DNA of 64,000 nt from Tsukamurella sp. 1534. Lineage in GTDB: Bacteria > Actinomycetota > Actinomycetes > Mycobacteriales > Mycobacteriaceae. This document shows, one piece after another, positions 43,158 through 52,575 of this stretch. Each line of letters begins with the position of its first letter. The stretch's first letter is position 1. The position numbers were made by a program, and so were the translations under genes. The stretch lies in the NCBI RefSeq assembly GCF_000312385.1, contig NZ_HE997628.1:640843-704842 (forward strand), given 5' to 3'. The notes beneath the pieces are model-generated. The model had not been told where the DNA came from and did no database searches. It saw only the letters and a program-made list of their open reading frames with translations.

Positions 43158-43965
43158 CCGGCGCGCCCGCCGCGGCGAGCCACGCGTCGACGTTGTGTCC
43201 GTGGGCCGTCACCCCCGCGACGGCGCGGGTCGCGGCGCGGATCGCGCGTTCGGCGGTCGCGGTGTCCAGGAGCTGCGCCGCCGACGCGGCGAGCAGCTCG
43301 TCCACGTCGATCAGCTCAACGGGCCGTCCCGGATGCTCGACCAGATCGAGGTACCAGTCCTCCGTGCGCCACACCGCCCCCTCGCGGGAGACGCCGGCGA
43401 TGTCGAGGTAGACGCCCTGATCCCGCTCGTTGCCGGCGGTGAAGTGGAAGACGTTCGCCCGCACGTCCAGCCCGGGCAGCAGCCAGGATTCGAGCGCGTC
43501 GAACCTCGGATGGTCCGACCGCCGGAACATGTACAGCCCGAACGGTTCCTCCCGGAACTCCTCGACCTCCCGGACGAAGCCCTTGGGGTCGGTGTTGGTG
43601 CGCGCCGCCGTCTCGAAGGCCTCGCGCTTCGGCGCGTGCACCCCGCCGTCGTCCACTGCGGCGTCGTCGCCCGGGCGCAGTACGAGCGTGGTCTCCACAC
43701 CTCCGCGCGGCCGCCCGGATATCGCGCCCGACGGGCGGAAACCGTTGCGCCGCAGCAGCGCGGACAGGGCCTCGTCCGAAGTGCGGAGCAACACGCCGTC
43801 CAGCCCGGCGGCCCGCCCCCGCACCTCGTCGAGCAGCGCCGGCACCGCGTCCTCCGCGGCGTCCGCGACGTGCAGGTCGAGCCAGCCGCCCGCGACCGAC
43901 GCGACCGCGGCCGCCCCGTCGACGTTGATCTCGAACGATGCCGATTCATCCCGGAGGCCCACCAT
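43144..43965 (-). CDS. DUF402 protein with N-terminal extension (Rv1632c-like region)
   Basis: A 273-residue protein. Residues 115-273 carry a DUF402 domain (VFHFTAGNERDQGVYLDIAG, then WRTEDWYLDLVEHPGR with its acidic residues). DUF402 proteins include metal-dependent nucleoside-phosphate hydrolases. The mycobacterial gene at the same place, between coaE and uvrB, is about half as long; here about 110 extra N-terminal residues (for example LLRRNGFRPSGAISG) resemble a remnant acetyltransferase-like fold. TATCGT six bases before the ATG points to a leaderless mRNA. A GTG one codon upstream is possible. Confidence 0.78.
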   Translation of the reverse strand: MVGLRDESASFEINVDGAAAVASVAGGWLDLHVADAAEDAVPALLDEVRGRAAGLDGVLLRTSDEALSALLRRNGFRPSGAISGRPRGGVETTLVLRPGDDAAVDDGGVHAPKREAFETAARTNTDPKGFVREVEEFREEPFGLYMFRRSDHPRFDALESWLLPGLDVRANVFHFTAGNERDQGVYLDIAGVSREGAVWRTEDWYLDLVEHPGRPVELIDVDELLAASAAQLLDTATAERAIRAATRAVAGVTAHGHNVDAWLAAAGAPVSWR

Positions 43966-44048
43966 CACACCACGATACGACGCGCGGACCCCCGTGACCC
44001 CGGGACCGGAATCGCGTCCGGCGGCTCCGTGCTCGTACGATTCCGCAC

Positions 44049-45077
44049 GTGCCCCAGTACCTCCTGCTCCCCGCACCGTCCGCCAACCGCGTCTACGCCG
44101 ACGGGGCGTCGGCGATGGTCCGCGCCGAACTCACGGCGCTCGGGGCGGCGCTCGGTGGGCGGATCGGCCCCGTCGAACCCGAGTCCGTGGCCGGCGTCGA
44201 ATACCTCGCCTTCCACATCGACGAGCCCGAACGCGGTGACCTCGCGTTCCTCGCGCTGACGTCCGCGTTCTACGCGCTCTTCGAGCGCGAGGGGAACCTG
44301 CTGCGGCCCGTCGAAGCGCCCTCGGCGGAGCGGTACCCGTCGGACCTGAAGACGATCCTGAAGTACCAGGGCAAGACGAACGAGCAGTTCACCCGGCTGC
44401 TGCTCAACGTCACCGCCGCCGCGACCGCCCGCCCCGAGCGGCTCCTCGACGGCGCGCTGCGGGTACTCGACCCCGTGTGCGGGCGGGGCACCACCCTGAG
44501 CCAGGCGGCCATGTACGGGCTGGACGCCGTGGGCGTGGACCTCGACGCCAAGGACTTCGAGCTGTACTCGTCGTTCCTCACCACCTGGCTCAAGGACCAC
44601 CGGCTCAAGCACCGTGCCTCCACGACCCCCGTCCGCCGCGACAAGGCCGTGCTGGCGAAGAAGTTCGAGGCCGTGTTCGCGCCGGACAAGGCGGCCTACG
44701 CCGCGGGCGACACCCGGTCGGTCACGTTCTACCTCGCGGACACCCTGCGAACGGCCGAGCTGATCCGGCCGGGCACCGTCGACGTGGTCGTCGCCGACCT
44801 GCCGTACGGGGTTCAGCACGGTAGCCGCGGCCCGCGCGGGCTGGTCCGCAGCCCGCTGGAACTGCTCGACGGTGCGCTCCCGGGCTGGGCGTCGACGCTC
44901 CGCTCCGGGGGTGCGGTGGGCCTCGCCTGGAACGACCGGGTGGCGCCCCGTGCGCAGGTCGCGGAGGCGCTCGAGTCCGCGGGCCTGACGGTGCGCGGCG
45001 GGCCCGGATACGACGAGCTGCGGCACCGCGTGGACCGCTCCATCACCCGGGACGTGATCGTCGCGGTGAAGGGCTGA
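44049..45077 (+). CDS. TRM11-like RNA/DNA methyltransferase
   Basis: A 342-residue SAM-dependent methyltransferase. The C-terminal catalytic domain has motif I LDPVCGRGTTLSQAAMYG (about 140-157), GVDLDAKDFE, and the catalytic loop VVADLPYG, a DPPY-type motif as in N-methyltransferases of tRNA guanosine (Trm11) or DNA. The N-terminal 120 residues may bind RNA. TACGAT lies seven bases ahead of the GTG start with no ribosome site, indicating leaderless translation. It is divergent from the DUF402 gene. A tRNA substrate is plausible but unproven. Confidence 0.85.
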   Translation: MPQYLLLPAPSANRVYADGASAMVRAELTALGAALGGRIGPVEPESVAGVEYLAFHIDEPERGDLAFLALTSAFYALFEREGNLLRPVEAPSAERYPSDLKTILKYQGKTNEQFTRLLLNVTAAATARPERLLDGALRVLDPVCGRGTTLSQAAMYGLDAVGVDLDAKDFELYSSFLTTWLKDHRLKHRASTTPVRRDKAVLAKKFEAVFAPDKAAYAAGDTRSVTFYLADTLRTAELIRPGTVDVVVADLPYGVQHGSRGPRGLVRSPLELLDGALPGWASTLRSGGAVGLAWNDRVAPRAQVAEALESAGLTVRGGPGYDELRHRVDRSITRDVIVAVKG

Positions 45078-45093
45078 GCCTGCGGCGGCGAAC

Positions 45094-45116
45094 TTGTCGG
45101 TGGGTCGGCCTACCCT
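45094..45116 (+). promoter_or_regulatory. DNA-damage (PafBC/RecA-NDp type) promoter of uvrB
   Basis: TTGTCGGTG (45094-45102), an 8-base spacer and TACCCT (45111-45116) match TTGTCRGTG-N8-TAnnnT exactly. The -10 box ends six bases before the uvrB ATG, predicting a leaderless mRNA. Activity under damage is inferred from the mycobacterial motif. Confidence 0.85.
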
Positions 45117-45122
45117 TGGGGT

Positions 45123-47285
45123 ATGGCCTTCGCTGCAGAGCAACCCGTCGTAGCGCACTCCGAGTTCCGTCCCATCGGAGAGATCGAACGCGCCACCGCG
45201 GACTTCACGGTGGTCAGCGAGTACGAGCCCGCGGGCGACCAGCCCCAGGCGATCGAGGAACTGGCGCGCAGGCTCGGTGACGGGCAGCGGGACGTCGTGC
45301 TGCTCGGCGCCACGGGCACCGGTAAGTCGGCCACCACGGCCTGGCTGATCGAGAAGGTGCAGCGCCCCACGCTGATCATGGCGCCCAACAAGACCCTCGC
45401 GGCGCAGCTCGCGAACGAGTTGCGGGCGATGCTGCCCAACAACGCGGTCGAGTACTTCGTCTCGTACTACGACTACTACCAACCCGAGGCGTACATCGCG
45501 CAGACGGACACCTACATCGAGAAGGACTCCTCGATCAACGACGACGTGGAGCGCCTGCGGCATTCCGCCACCTCGTCGCTGCTGTCCCGCCGGGACGTCG
45601 TGGTGGTCGCGTCGGTGTCCTGCATCTACGGCCTGGGCACCCCGCAGAGCTACCTGGACCGGTCCGTGCAGCTCGAGGTGGGGATGGAGGTGGACCGGGA
45701 CCGGCTGCTGCGATTGCTGGTGGACGTCCAGTACAACCGCAACGACACGGCGTTCACTCGCGGCAGTTTCCGCGTGCGGGGCGACACCGTGGAGATCATC
45801 CCGTCGTACGAGGAGCTCGCGGTGCGGATCGAGTTCTTCGGCGACGAGATCGAGGCGCTGTACTACCTGCACCCGCTCACGGGTGACGTGGTCCGCCAGG
45901 TGGACGACCTGCGGATCTTCCCCGCCACCCACTACGTGGCGGGGCCCGAGCGGATGTCCCGGGCGATCGAGGGCATCGAGAAGGAACTCGAGGAGCGCCT
46001 CGCGGAGTTCGAGCGGCAGGGGAAGCTGCTCGAGGCCCAGAGGCTGCGGATGCGCACCCAGTACGACATCGAGATGATGCGGCAGGTGGGCTTCTGCTCC
46101 GGCATCGAGAACTACAGCCGGCACATCGACGGGCGCGAGGCTGGCTCGGCGCCGGCCACACTCATCGATTACTTCCCGGAGGACTTCCTCCTGGTGATCG
46201 ACGAGTCCCACGTCACCGTGCCGCAGATCGGGGCCATGTTCGAGGGCGACACCTCGCGCAAGCGCAACCTCGTCGACTTCGGCTTCCGGCTGCCGTCCGC
46301 CGTCGACAACCGCCCTCTGACCTGGGAGGAGTTCACTCAACGGATCGGGCAGACGATCTACCTCTCCGCGACCCCCGGCCAGTACGAGCTGGGGCAGTCC
46401 GGCGGCGAGTTCGTCGAGCAGGTGATCCGCCCCACCGGGCTGGTGGACCCGGAGGTCGTCATCAAACCGACCAAGGGCCAGATCGACGACCTGATCCACG
46501 AGATCCGCGAGCGCACCGAGAAGGACGAGCGCGTCCTGGTGACCACGCTGACCAAGAAGATGGCGGAGGATCTCACCGATTACCTGCTGGAGGCGGGAAT
46601 CCGCGTCCGGTACCTGCACAGCGACATCGACACGCTGCGCCGGGTGGAGCTGCTGCGGCAGCTGCGTCTCGGGGAGTACGACGTGCTGGTGGGTATCAAC
46701 CTGCTGCGCGAGGGACTCGACCTGCCAGAGGTGTCGCTGGTGGCGATCCTCGACGCGGACAAGGAGGGCTTCCTCCGGTCCACCACGTCGCTCATCCAGA
46801 CGATCGGCCGCGCGGCCCGCAACGTGTCCGGCCAGGTGCACATGTACGCGGACAAGATCACCGACTCGATGCAGTACGCGATCGAGGAGACGGACCGCCG
46901 TCGCGAGAAGCAGATCGCCTACAACAAGGAGAAGGGCGTCGATCCGAAGCCGTTGCGCAAGAAGATCGCCGACATCCTCGACCAGGTGTACACCGAGGCG
47001 GACGACACCGAAGCGGCGATCGGGGGGTCCGGCCGCAACAGCAGCCGCGGCCGGCGCGCACAGGGCGAGCTGCGCCCGGCGTCGGCGGTGAGCGCGGGCG
47101 TGTACGAGGGCCAGGACGTGAAGTCCATGCCGCGGGCAGAACTCGCGGACCTCATCTCCGAGCTGACCGACCAGATGATGAACGCCGCGCGCGATTTGCA
47201 GTTCGAGCTGGCGGGCCGGATTCGTGACGAGATCGCGGACCTGAAGAAGGAGCTCCGCGGAATGGACGCCGCGGGTTTGAAGTGA
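45123..47285 (+). CDS. uvrB: Excinuclease ABC subunit B
   Basis: Damage-verifying helicase of nucleotide excision repair, 720 residues. Visible are Walker A GATGTGKS (62-69), the damage-probing beta-hairpin region [15 protein letters not shown], motif II ([11 protein letters not shown]), helicase motif VI ([14 protein letters not shown]) and a C-terminal UVR motif (about 670-712) that binds UvrC or UvrA. The protein is close to full family length with a short N-terminal extension. It is driven by a damage-type promoter immediately upstream, shared in type with polA and uvrA. Confidence 0.98.
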   Translation: MAFAAEQPVVAHSEFRPIGEIERATADFTVVSEYEPAGDQPQAIEELARRLGDGQRDVVLLGATGTGKSATTAWLIEKVQRPTLIMAPNKTLAAQLANELRAMLPNNAVEYFVSYYDYYQPEAYIAQTDTYIEKDSSINDDVERLRHSATSSLLSRRDVVVVASVSCIYGLGTPQSYLDRSVQLEVGMEVDRDRLLRLLVDVQYNRNDTAFTRGSFRVRGDTVEIIPSYEELAVRIEFFGDEIEALYYLHPLTGDVVRQVDDLRIFPATHYVAGPERMSRAIEGIEKELEERLAEFERQGKLLEAQRLRMRTQYDIEMMRQVGFCSGIENYSRHIDGREAGSAPATLIDYFPEDFLLVIDESHVTVPQIGAMFEGDTSRKRNLVDFGFRLPSAVDNRPLTWEEFTQRIGQTIYLSATPGQYELGQSGGEFVEQVIRPTGLVDPEVVIKPTKGQIDDLIHEIRERTEKDERVLVTTLTKKMAEDLTDYLLEAGIRVRYLHSDIDTLRRVELLRQLRLGEYDVLVGINLLREGLDLPEVSLVAILDADKEGFLRSTTSLIQTIGRAARNVSGQVHMYADKITDSMQYAIEETDRRREKQIAYNKEKGVDPKPLRKKIADILDQVYTEADDTEAAIGGSGRNSSRGRRAQGELRPASAVSAGVYEGQDVKSMPRAELADLISELTDQMMNAARDLQFELAGRIRDEIADLKKELRGMDAAGLK

Positions 47286-47413
47286 CGAATGCGGTGCAAC
47301 GGGTGTGTTCCCCGCCGCAATACGCCTGTTCCCCGTACCGTGGCGGTTATTGTGTCCGGGAAGTATGTCGAAGGCACACGTCTTCTCGAGAGATCTAGAG
47401 AAAGAGAGACTCG

Positions 47414-47860
47414 ATGAGTGGCTACAGCACGGTTGTGGTCGGCACCGACGGCTCGGAGTCGTCGCTGCGCGCCGTGGAGCGTGCCGCGGCGATCGCCGGG
47501 CAGAACATCAAGCTGGTGATCGCGTGCGCGTACCTGCCGAGCGAGGCCCCGGATCCGGCTGCCGCCGACGTCCTGCGTGACGAGGCGTACCAGCTGCAGG
47601 GGGCCAACCCCGTCAACGACATGCTCCGCACCGCCGAGGCCCGCGCCCTGCAGGCCGGCGCGGGCAACGTCGAGAAGCGCGCCATCAAGGGGCAGCCCGT
47701 CGAGGCGCTGCTCGATCTCGTCAAGGCGCAGCCGGAGCCCTCGCTCCTGGTCGTCGGCAACAAGGGCATGAACTCGCTCACCGGGCGACTGCTCGGCTCC
47801 GTCCCCTCGGACGCCGCCCGCAAGACCTCGGTGGACATCCTCATCGTCCACACCACCTAG
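47414..47860 (+). CDS. Universal stress protein (Rv1636-like)
   Basis: A 148-residue single-domain UspA protein. The ATP-binding motif G-x2-G-x9-G-S is visible in VVGNKGMNSLTGRLLGSVPS, and the N terminus VVVGTDGSESSLRAVERA is typical. Its mycobacterial counterpart at the same place (Rv1636) is known to bind cAMP and ATP. A GAAAGAGAG purine-rich site precedes the ATG. It lies 128 bases after uvrB with its own promoter region and is convergent with the helicase gene. Confidence 0.92.
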   Translation: MSGYSTVVVGTDGSESSLRAVERAAAIAGQNIKLVIACAYLPSEAPDPAAADVLRDEAYQLQGANPVNDMLRTAEARALQAGAGNVEKRAIKGQPVEALLDLVKAQPEPSLLVVGNKGMNSLTGRLLGSVPSDAARKTSVDILIVHTT

Positions 47861-47875
47861 AACGCGGATCCGCCT

Positions 47876-50188
47876 TCAGGCGGACTCCAGCGCGCGCATG
47901 GCGCGCGGAAGCGACCCGGACGTGACCACGGTCAACGTCTGGGTCGCTCGCGTCAGCGCCACGTACAGGTCCCGTAGGCCGCGGTCGAACTCCACCTCCG
48001 CCGGTTCGCCGACGATCAGCCCGGGCTCCACCACGACCACGTGGTCGAACTCGAGTCCCTTGGCGTCGCGCACGCCCATCACCCGCACGTTCCGCGCCGT
48101 CAGGCGGCGCAGTGGCGCAACCAGGTCCGACGGTGCAAGCACCGCCGTCAGCCGATCCTCGTCCTCGGGCAGCGCCGCCCGGACCGTCTCCACCAGGGCC
48201 GGCCCGCCCCCGTCGGCCCGGAGCAACCGCGGCGGCTCCGCGCCGGACCGCACCGAGGTCGGGGGCGCCAGCCCCGGATCGATCTCCGCCAGAACGTCCG
48301 CCGCGAGATCCATGATCTCCTTGGGGGTGCGGTAGTTCACCGTGAGCTCCGACAGCTGGAAGCGGCCGGGCACGTACGGATCCAGAGCCTCGCCCCAGCT
48401 GGTCAATCCCGCCGCATCGCCGGTCTGCGCGGTATCGCCCACCAGAGTCATCCAGCGATTCGGGCTCCGCCGCATCAGCATTCGCCAGGCCATCGCCGAG
48501 AGTTCCTGCGCCTCATCGATGATCACATGGCCGAAGGTCCACGTTCGGTCCTCGCGGGCGCGATCCGCGGTGGTATTGAAATCGCGGACCGTCTGCCGCT
48601 CGGCCAGCTGCTCCGCGTCGATCAGGTCGTACGCCATGAGGATCTCGGCGTCGAACTCGTCGTCCAGGTCCTGCGGGGCGGAGCCGGTGAGGATGTCCAG
48701 CGCCTCCTGCGCCTCCTCCAGGCGCTCGCGCCACTGTCGCTCCGCCTCGTCGGCGTCCGCGTCGTCGTCGCCGAGGAACTCCGCGATCTCGTCCAGCAGT
48801 GGCGCGTCCGCGGGGGAGAACGCAGGCTTCCCGTTCGCGTCCGTCGCAAGCTCGCGACGGAGGACCGCGCGGTCGGCGTCGGAGAGGCCGGGCGAGGCGT
48901 CGGCGAGGCGGTCCTCGTCGCTCCACAGCTCGGTCAGTACCCGTTGCGGCGTCAGCGCCGGCCAGAGCGCGTCGAGTGCGCCGAGGACCTCGCGGTCCTG
49001 TGCGAGCTCGTCGCGGATGTCCGAGATGTCCGTGCGGGAGAGCAGCATCGTGTTGTCCACCACCGACGAACCGATCGTCGCGGCGTGCTGCGCGGCGAGG
49101 GCGTCGAGGGCGGACTGCCGGAAGATCGCGCGGGCGGTGTTGTGCGGGCGGCGCGAGGATCGGGCACGGCCGCGGGCACGGGTGGCGATCTTCTTGTCCA
49201 GGACCAGCGGGTACCCGTCGAATCGCAGCTCGATCGGCTCGTCGGGCACGGTCTGCCACCCGCGGACCGCCTGCTTCATCACCTCGACCATGTCGGTGGA
49301 GCCCTTGAGCCGCGCGGCGGCGGCGCTGTCGGGGAGCGTCGCGATCACTCCGGGGAACAGGTCGCCGACGGTGCTGAGCAGGACTCCCGTCTCGCCGAGG
49401 CTGGGAAGGACCTGGCTGATGTAGGTCAGGAACGTCTCGTTCGGCCCCACGATGAGGACGCCGGTGCGCGACAGGTTCTGCCGGTACGTGTACAGCAGGT
49501 AGGCGGCGCGGTGCAGCGCCACCGCCGTCTTGCCGGTGCCCGGCCCGCCCTGGACCACCAGGACGCCGCGGTGCTCGGAGCGGATGATCGTGTCCTGCTC
49601 GCGCTGGATGGTCTCGACGATGTCGGTCATGTGTCCGGTGCGGGCGCGGTTGAGCGCATCGACCAGCGCGGACTCACCGGCGACGTTGGTGCCGGGGCCG
49701 TCCGTGGCGGCCGCCGCACCGTCGGTCAGGGTGAGCCGCTCATCGATGACGTTGACGAGTTCCCGGCCGCGGGTGCGCACGTGCCGGCGCACACGCACCC
49801 CCTCCGGCTGCGCCGGGGTCGCGAGGTAGAACGGCCGCGCGAGCGGTGCGCGCCAGTCCAGGAGGAGCGTCGAGAGGTCCTCGTCGTCGTCGAGGACCCC
49901 GATGCGGCCGATCCGCCGCACGGTGTCCTGGGCGCCGGGCGATTCGGTTCCGTCGGTCATGTCGAGCCGGCCGAAGTAGAGGTTCTGCTCGGCGGCGTCG
50001 TACTTCGCGATGTCGTCCGTGTACAGCTGGTGGTACGAATCGCGCTCCGAGATCTCCTGCGGGTTCTCGCCGACCTCCTGCAGGTTGTCGGCGCGGCGCC
50101 GGGCCGCGGTGTCCCGCATCGAGTCGATCCGGGCGTACACCCGGTCGAGATGCTCCTGCTCCTCGGTCAGCAGGGGATTGTGTGTCAC
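47876..50188 (-). CDS. HelD/HelR-like RNA-polymerase-associated UvrD-type ATPase
   Basis: A 770-residue superfamily 1 ATPase of the HelD/HelR class that removes or recycles stalled RNA polymerase; the HelR branch protects against rifamycins. Features are an N-terminal coiled arm (1-75), Walker A (GGPGTGKTAVALHRAAYLL), Walker B (VIIDEAQELSAMAWRML), VNYRTPKEIMDL and the terminal motif LYVALTRATQTL. Long acidic inserts (about 470-540) are present. I do not see the rifamycin-associated inverted repeat upstream, so I leave the HelD/HelR choice open. It is monocistronic and convergent with the stress protein gene. Confidence 0.88.
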   Translation of the reverse strand: MTHNPLLTEEQEHLDRVYARIDSMRDTAARRRADNLQEVGENPQEISERDSYHQLYTDDIAKYDAAEQNLYFGRLDMTDGTESPGAQDTVRRIGRIGVLDDDEDLSTLLLDWRAPLARPFYLATPAQPEGVRVRRHVRTRGRELVNVIDERLTLTDGAAAATDGPGTNVAGESALVDALNRARTGHMTDIVETIQREQDTIIRSEHRGVLVVQGGPGTGKTAVALHRAAYLLYTYRQNLSRTGVLIVGPNETFLTYISQVLPSLGETGVLLSTVGDLFPGVIATLPDSAAAARLKGSTDMVEVMKQAVRGWQTVPDEPIELRFDGYPLVLDKKIATRARGRARSSRRPHNTARAIFRQSALDALAAQHAATIGSSVVDNTMLLSRTDISDIRDELAQDREVLGALDALWPALTPQRVLTELWSDEDRLADASPGLSDADRAVLRRELATDANGKPAFSPADAPLLDEIAEFLGDDDADADEAERQWRERLEEAQEALDILTGSAPQDLDDEFDAEILMAYDLIDAEQLAERQTVRDFNTTADRAREDRTWTFGHVIIDEAQELSAMAWRMLMRRSPNRWMTLVGDTAQTGDAAGLTSWGEALDPYVPGRFQLSELTVNYRTPKEIMDLAADVLAEIDPGLAPPTSVRSGAEPPRLLRADGGGPALVETVRAALPEDEDRLTAVLAPSDLVAPLRRLTARNVRVMGVRDAKGLEFDHVVVVEPGLIVGEPAEVEFDRGLRDLYVALTRATQTLTVVTSGSLPRAMRALESA

Positions 50189-50280
50189 GGTGCTCCTCGT
50201 GGACTCGGCTCCGTCGAATCAGACCGTCCATTGTCCACGATCGGCGGTGCCGCCGCTGCGATCGGCTTCGCGCAGCCGCG

Positions 50281-50718
50281 TCAGCCCGGGAGCGACTCGC
50301 GCCGGGGGCGCCAGAACGCATCGAGCAACCTGTCCCGGTCGGCGTAGAGCAGGCCTCCGAGCAGCACGGTGTAGCCCAGCGAGAAGTACTTGACCGCGGG
50401 GAACCCGAACGCGAAGTCCATGAGGGTGATGTTGAGGGAGACCGCGAACAGCGCGGCGGCACCGAGCGTGGACGTTCGTCGCCACAGCAGCAACATCGCG
50501 GGCACGAGTTCGAACAGTCCGGTGAGGCGTCCGTACACGGGGGAGTACCCGTAGAACGCCCACACCACACTGGTGCCGTCGGTCGCGCGCTTGTCGATGA
50601 TCCAGTCTCCGTAATCGAACTGGCCGCCCGACAGCTTTACGCCGCCGTACGCCGCGAACACCGCCGCGAGTCCGTAGCGCACCGCGCCGAGCAATCGTCG
50701 CTTCGTCGAGATCGACAT
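50281..50718 (-). CDS. DoxX-family membrane protein
   Basis: A 145-residue integral membrane protein with four hydrophobic segments (YGLAAVFAAYGGVKL, GLFELVPAMLLLW, AALFAVSLNITLMDFAFGF, LGYTVLLGGLLYA). The fold resembles DoxX/DoxD proteins, whose role is often linked to redox or thiosulfate metabolism but is undefined here. AGGGAG precedes the ATG by five bases, which decides the start; the longer open frame upstream is not protein-like. Confidence 0.75.
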   Translation of the reverse strand: MSISTKRRLLGAVRYGLAAVFAAYGGVKLSGGQFDYGDWIIDKRATDGTSVVWAFYGYSPVYGRLTGLFELVPAMLLLWRRTSTLGAAALFAVSLNITLMDFAFGFPAVKYFSLGYTVLLGGLLYADRDRLLDAFWRPRRESLPG

Positions 50719-51487
50719 CCGTTCTCCCTGAGGTCGGTTTCCGAGGGTGTGACAGGTGGGGCCGACCCTAGCCAGTCCCGCGCCCGGGTGGCGCCGTGCC
50801 GAGAGAACCCGGGTGGCGTCGGTCGGGCCCCGGCCCCCGCTGCCCCCGGACCGCCGGTGGAGAGACAGAGACAGGGATTCGTCGTGCGGCCGGCCGCTCT
50901 CGGGAATCATCCGGAAACCCGGGGGTGGGCGCGAAAAGCTTCGATCACCGACTGTTTTTGATCTTCTGTGCGTGGTGTAGCGTTCCGGGCCGGAAGCCGC
51001 ACGACGACTGCGGCCGCGCGCTTGAAGAACCCCGAGCGATGGAGTCCCCACCCCGTATTCCGGGTGGCGGAACGACTTCTCACGAAGGGGAAACGTGCAC
51101 GACCTCATCGGTTCGCAATCGCAGGGAATCGCCTGCGTTCTCCTCCTCGTACTCGCGTCGTTCCTCCTGCTGCGCCGGAATTGAACGGATATGTCCGGGA
51201 GAATGCGTATCGCTGCCTTCGAGTGCACGTCGAGAATGGTGGAATTCGCGGAACTCCGGACCCTGGTCTCTGTACTGCCGCGGCCGGACGCCGCGGCGGG
51301 GCGGCGCGGGCATGGGATCCGATCGGCAGCGCAACCGACGTGCATGGAAGGCCACGGTTCGTGAGCGCAGGTATCATCGGCGATGATGCCCGGGCCGGGA
51401 CGCGCCGGGCGTCGCGCCGAATCACCGTCACGATTTCCGAGCACGCACGCGAGACAGCCGCAGAAAAGATCTGAGACATCTCACATC
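50719..51487. other. 769-base region with one small open frame only
   Basis: Between the DoxX gene and the acidic-tailed membrane protein I see no gene of normal size. A possible promoter with TTTTTG and TAGCGT 17 bases apart lies near 50953-50981. A 29-codon frame at 51095-51184 is listed separately. The remainder holds GC-rich stretches with several long but unconvincing frames. There is no RNA gene or repeat that I recognise. Confidence 0.5.
51095..51184 (+). CDS. Candidate 29-residue membrane peptide
   Basis: A GTG-initiated frame with a good ribosome site (GAAGGGG) encodes HDLIGSQSQG, a hydrophobic run IACVLLLVLASFLLL, then RRN and a TGA stop. The layout, a short polar head, one membrane span and a positive tail, is that of small actinobacterial membrane peptides. 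It is below the length at which coding statistics help, and a chance frame is possible. It lies in an otherwise gene-poor 769-base region. Confidence 0.4.
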   Translation: MHDLIGSQSQGIACVLLLVLASFLLLRRN

Positions 51488-52168
51488 ATGAATGGTCGCA
51501 CCTCCCGCCCCGTTCTCAGTCAACCCGTGTTCTGGAACGGCCTGTGCGTGGGGTTGATCGTCATCGCGCTGATCACGATGTACCTCGAGACCGTTCCCGC
51601 GGAATGGACCATCCTCTTCGGCGGCGCCGGCGTCGTCTGCGGCCTGATCGGCATTCCTCTGTACTTCGCGGGGCTGTTCGCTGCGCGACGCTCGCCGGAG
51701 TCGACGCCGGAGCCGGATTCGGGGCCGGGGGCGCTACCCGGCCCGGAGCGCGCGGCGGAGCGGACCGACGCCACCTCGGAGTCGGGAGGAACGGCCGTCC
51801 CGGCGACGGCGGGTGAGCCGCCGCGTTCGTCCGCGGCATCCTCGGAGGTCACGGTCGAGGAGCCGCACGGCGGCGCAGTCGGGGAGCGGCGCGATGCCGA
51901 GGAGGCCCACGCCGGCGGCGAAGGCGTCGCCGGTGGGGACGCCGCCGACACCGACGGCGAGAAGGCCGTCGACGAGAGTGCGGAGGACGAGAGCGCGGAG
52001 GACGATAGCGCCGTCGGCGAGCACGGCGGCGACGAGAGCACCGTCGGCGTCACGGGCGCGGCGGCGGAGGACCAGCCCCGCGACGGGGCGCCGGACACCG
52101 TCGAACGGTGCCCCTGCCACGGCCTGCCCGCGCACCCCACGCCGACGACCGCGGCCGAGCCGAGCTGA
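51488..52168 (+). CDS. Membrane protein with two helices and long acidic tail
   Basis: A 226-residue protein. Two transmembrane helices (GLCVGLIVIALITMYL and ILFGGAGVVCGLIGIPLYFA) occupy residues 18-63. The remaining 160 residues are low in complexity, rich in Glu, Asp, Ala, Gly and Ser (for example DESAEDESAEDDSAVGEHGG), and end with CPCHGLPAHP. The tail is probably disordered and cytoplasmic. No function can be assigned. The start ATG follows an AT-rich upstream segment; no strong ribosome site is visible. Confidence 0.68.
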   Translation: MNGRTSRPVLSQPVFWNGLCVGLIVIALITMYLETVPAEWTILFGGAGVVCGLIGIPLYFAGLFAARRSPESTPEPDSGPGALPGPERAAERTDATSESGGTAVPATAGEPPRSSAASSEVTVEEPHGGAVGERRDAEEAHAGGEGVAGGDAADTDGEKAVDESAEDESAEDDSAVGEHGGDESTVGVTGAAAEDQPRDGAPDTVERCPCHGLPAHPTPTTAAEPS

Positions 52169-52418
52169 CGTTCTCCCGTGCGGTCCGGCAGTGATCCGGG
52201 TCACCGAGGGGCGTGACCTTCGCCTCGCGGCTCCGTCCCGGCCGAGACGGCTCCGTACGTTCCGACGGCCCGGTCACCTGGGCCTGAAAGCGCTGTCCGC
52301 CAAGGGATCAACAGTTGCGACGGAGTCGTGTGGCGATGGTGGCCGCGGACCGTCGGGCGTTGCTGCGGGGGCGATGGACGTTCCGGCCCGGTCCCGCCGC
52401 CCGGTACAGTCGTCGTAC

Positions 52419-52571
52419 ATGCGAGAGAGCGATTGGACGGGCGACGTCGACAGCGACGACGACCTCGACGAGATGGATCCACCGGATCCCATGGTCACCG
52501 CGCTCCGATGGCTGGGGATGCTCCTGCTCGGCGCGCTGGCGGTCGTCGTGTACCTGCTCTACGGCGCCTGA
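52419..52571 (+). CDS. 50-residue tail-anchored membrane protein
   Basis: Encodes an acidic head (RESDWTGDVDSDDDLDEMDP) and a C-terminal transmembrane helix (LRWLGMLLLGALAVVVYLLY). TACAGT lies eight bases ahead of the ATG, with no ribosome site, so the mRNA is probably leaderless. The same frame extends upstream but the upstream part has the wrong composition. It is convergent with the MBL hydrolase gene. Function unknown. Confidence 0.62.
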   Translation: MRESDWTGDVDSDDDLDEMDPPDPMVTALRWLGMLLLGALAVVVYLLYGA

Positions 52572-52575
52572 CGCG

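Noticed and set aside
43965-46841. Minus-strand frame of 958 codons opposite uvrB
   Set aside because: It overlaps uvrB and the methyltransferase gene completely and has no domain or ribosome site.
50189-50280. Rifamycin-associated element upstream of the HelR-like gene
   Set aside because: I looked for the GC-rich inverted repeat known for this element; GGCTTCGCGCAGCC is present but does not match it.
51191-51364. 57-codon frame following the small membrane peptide
   Set aside because: There is no ribosome site, hydrophobic pattern or motif, and composition matches random GC-rich sequence.
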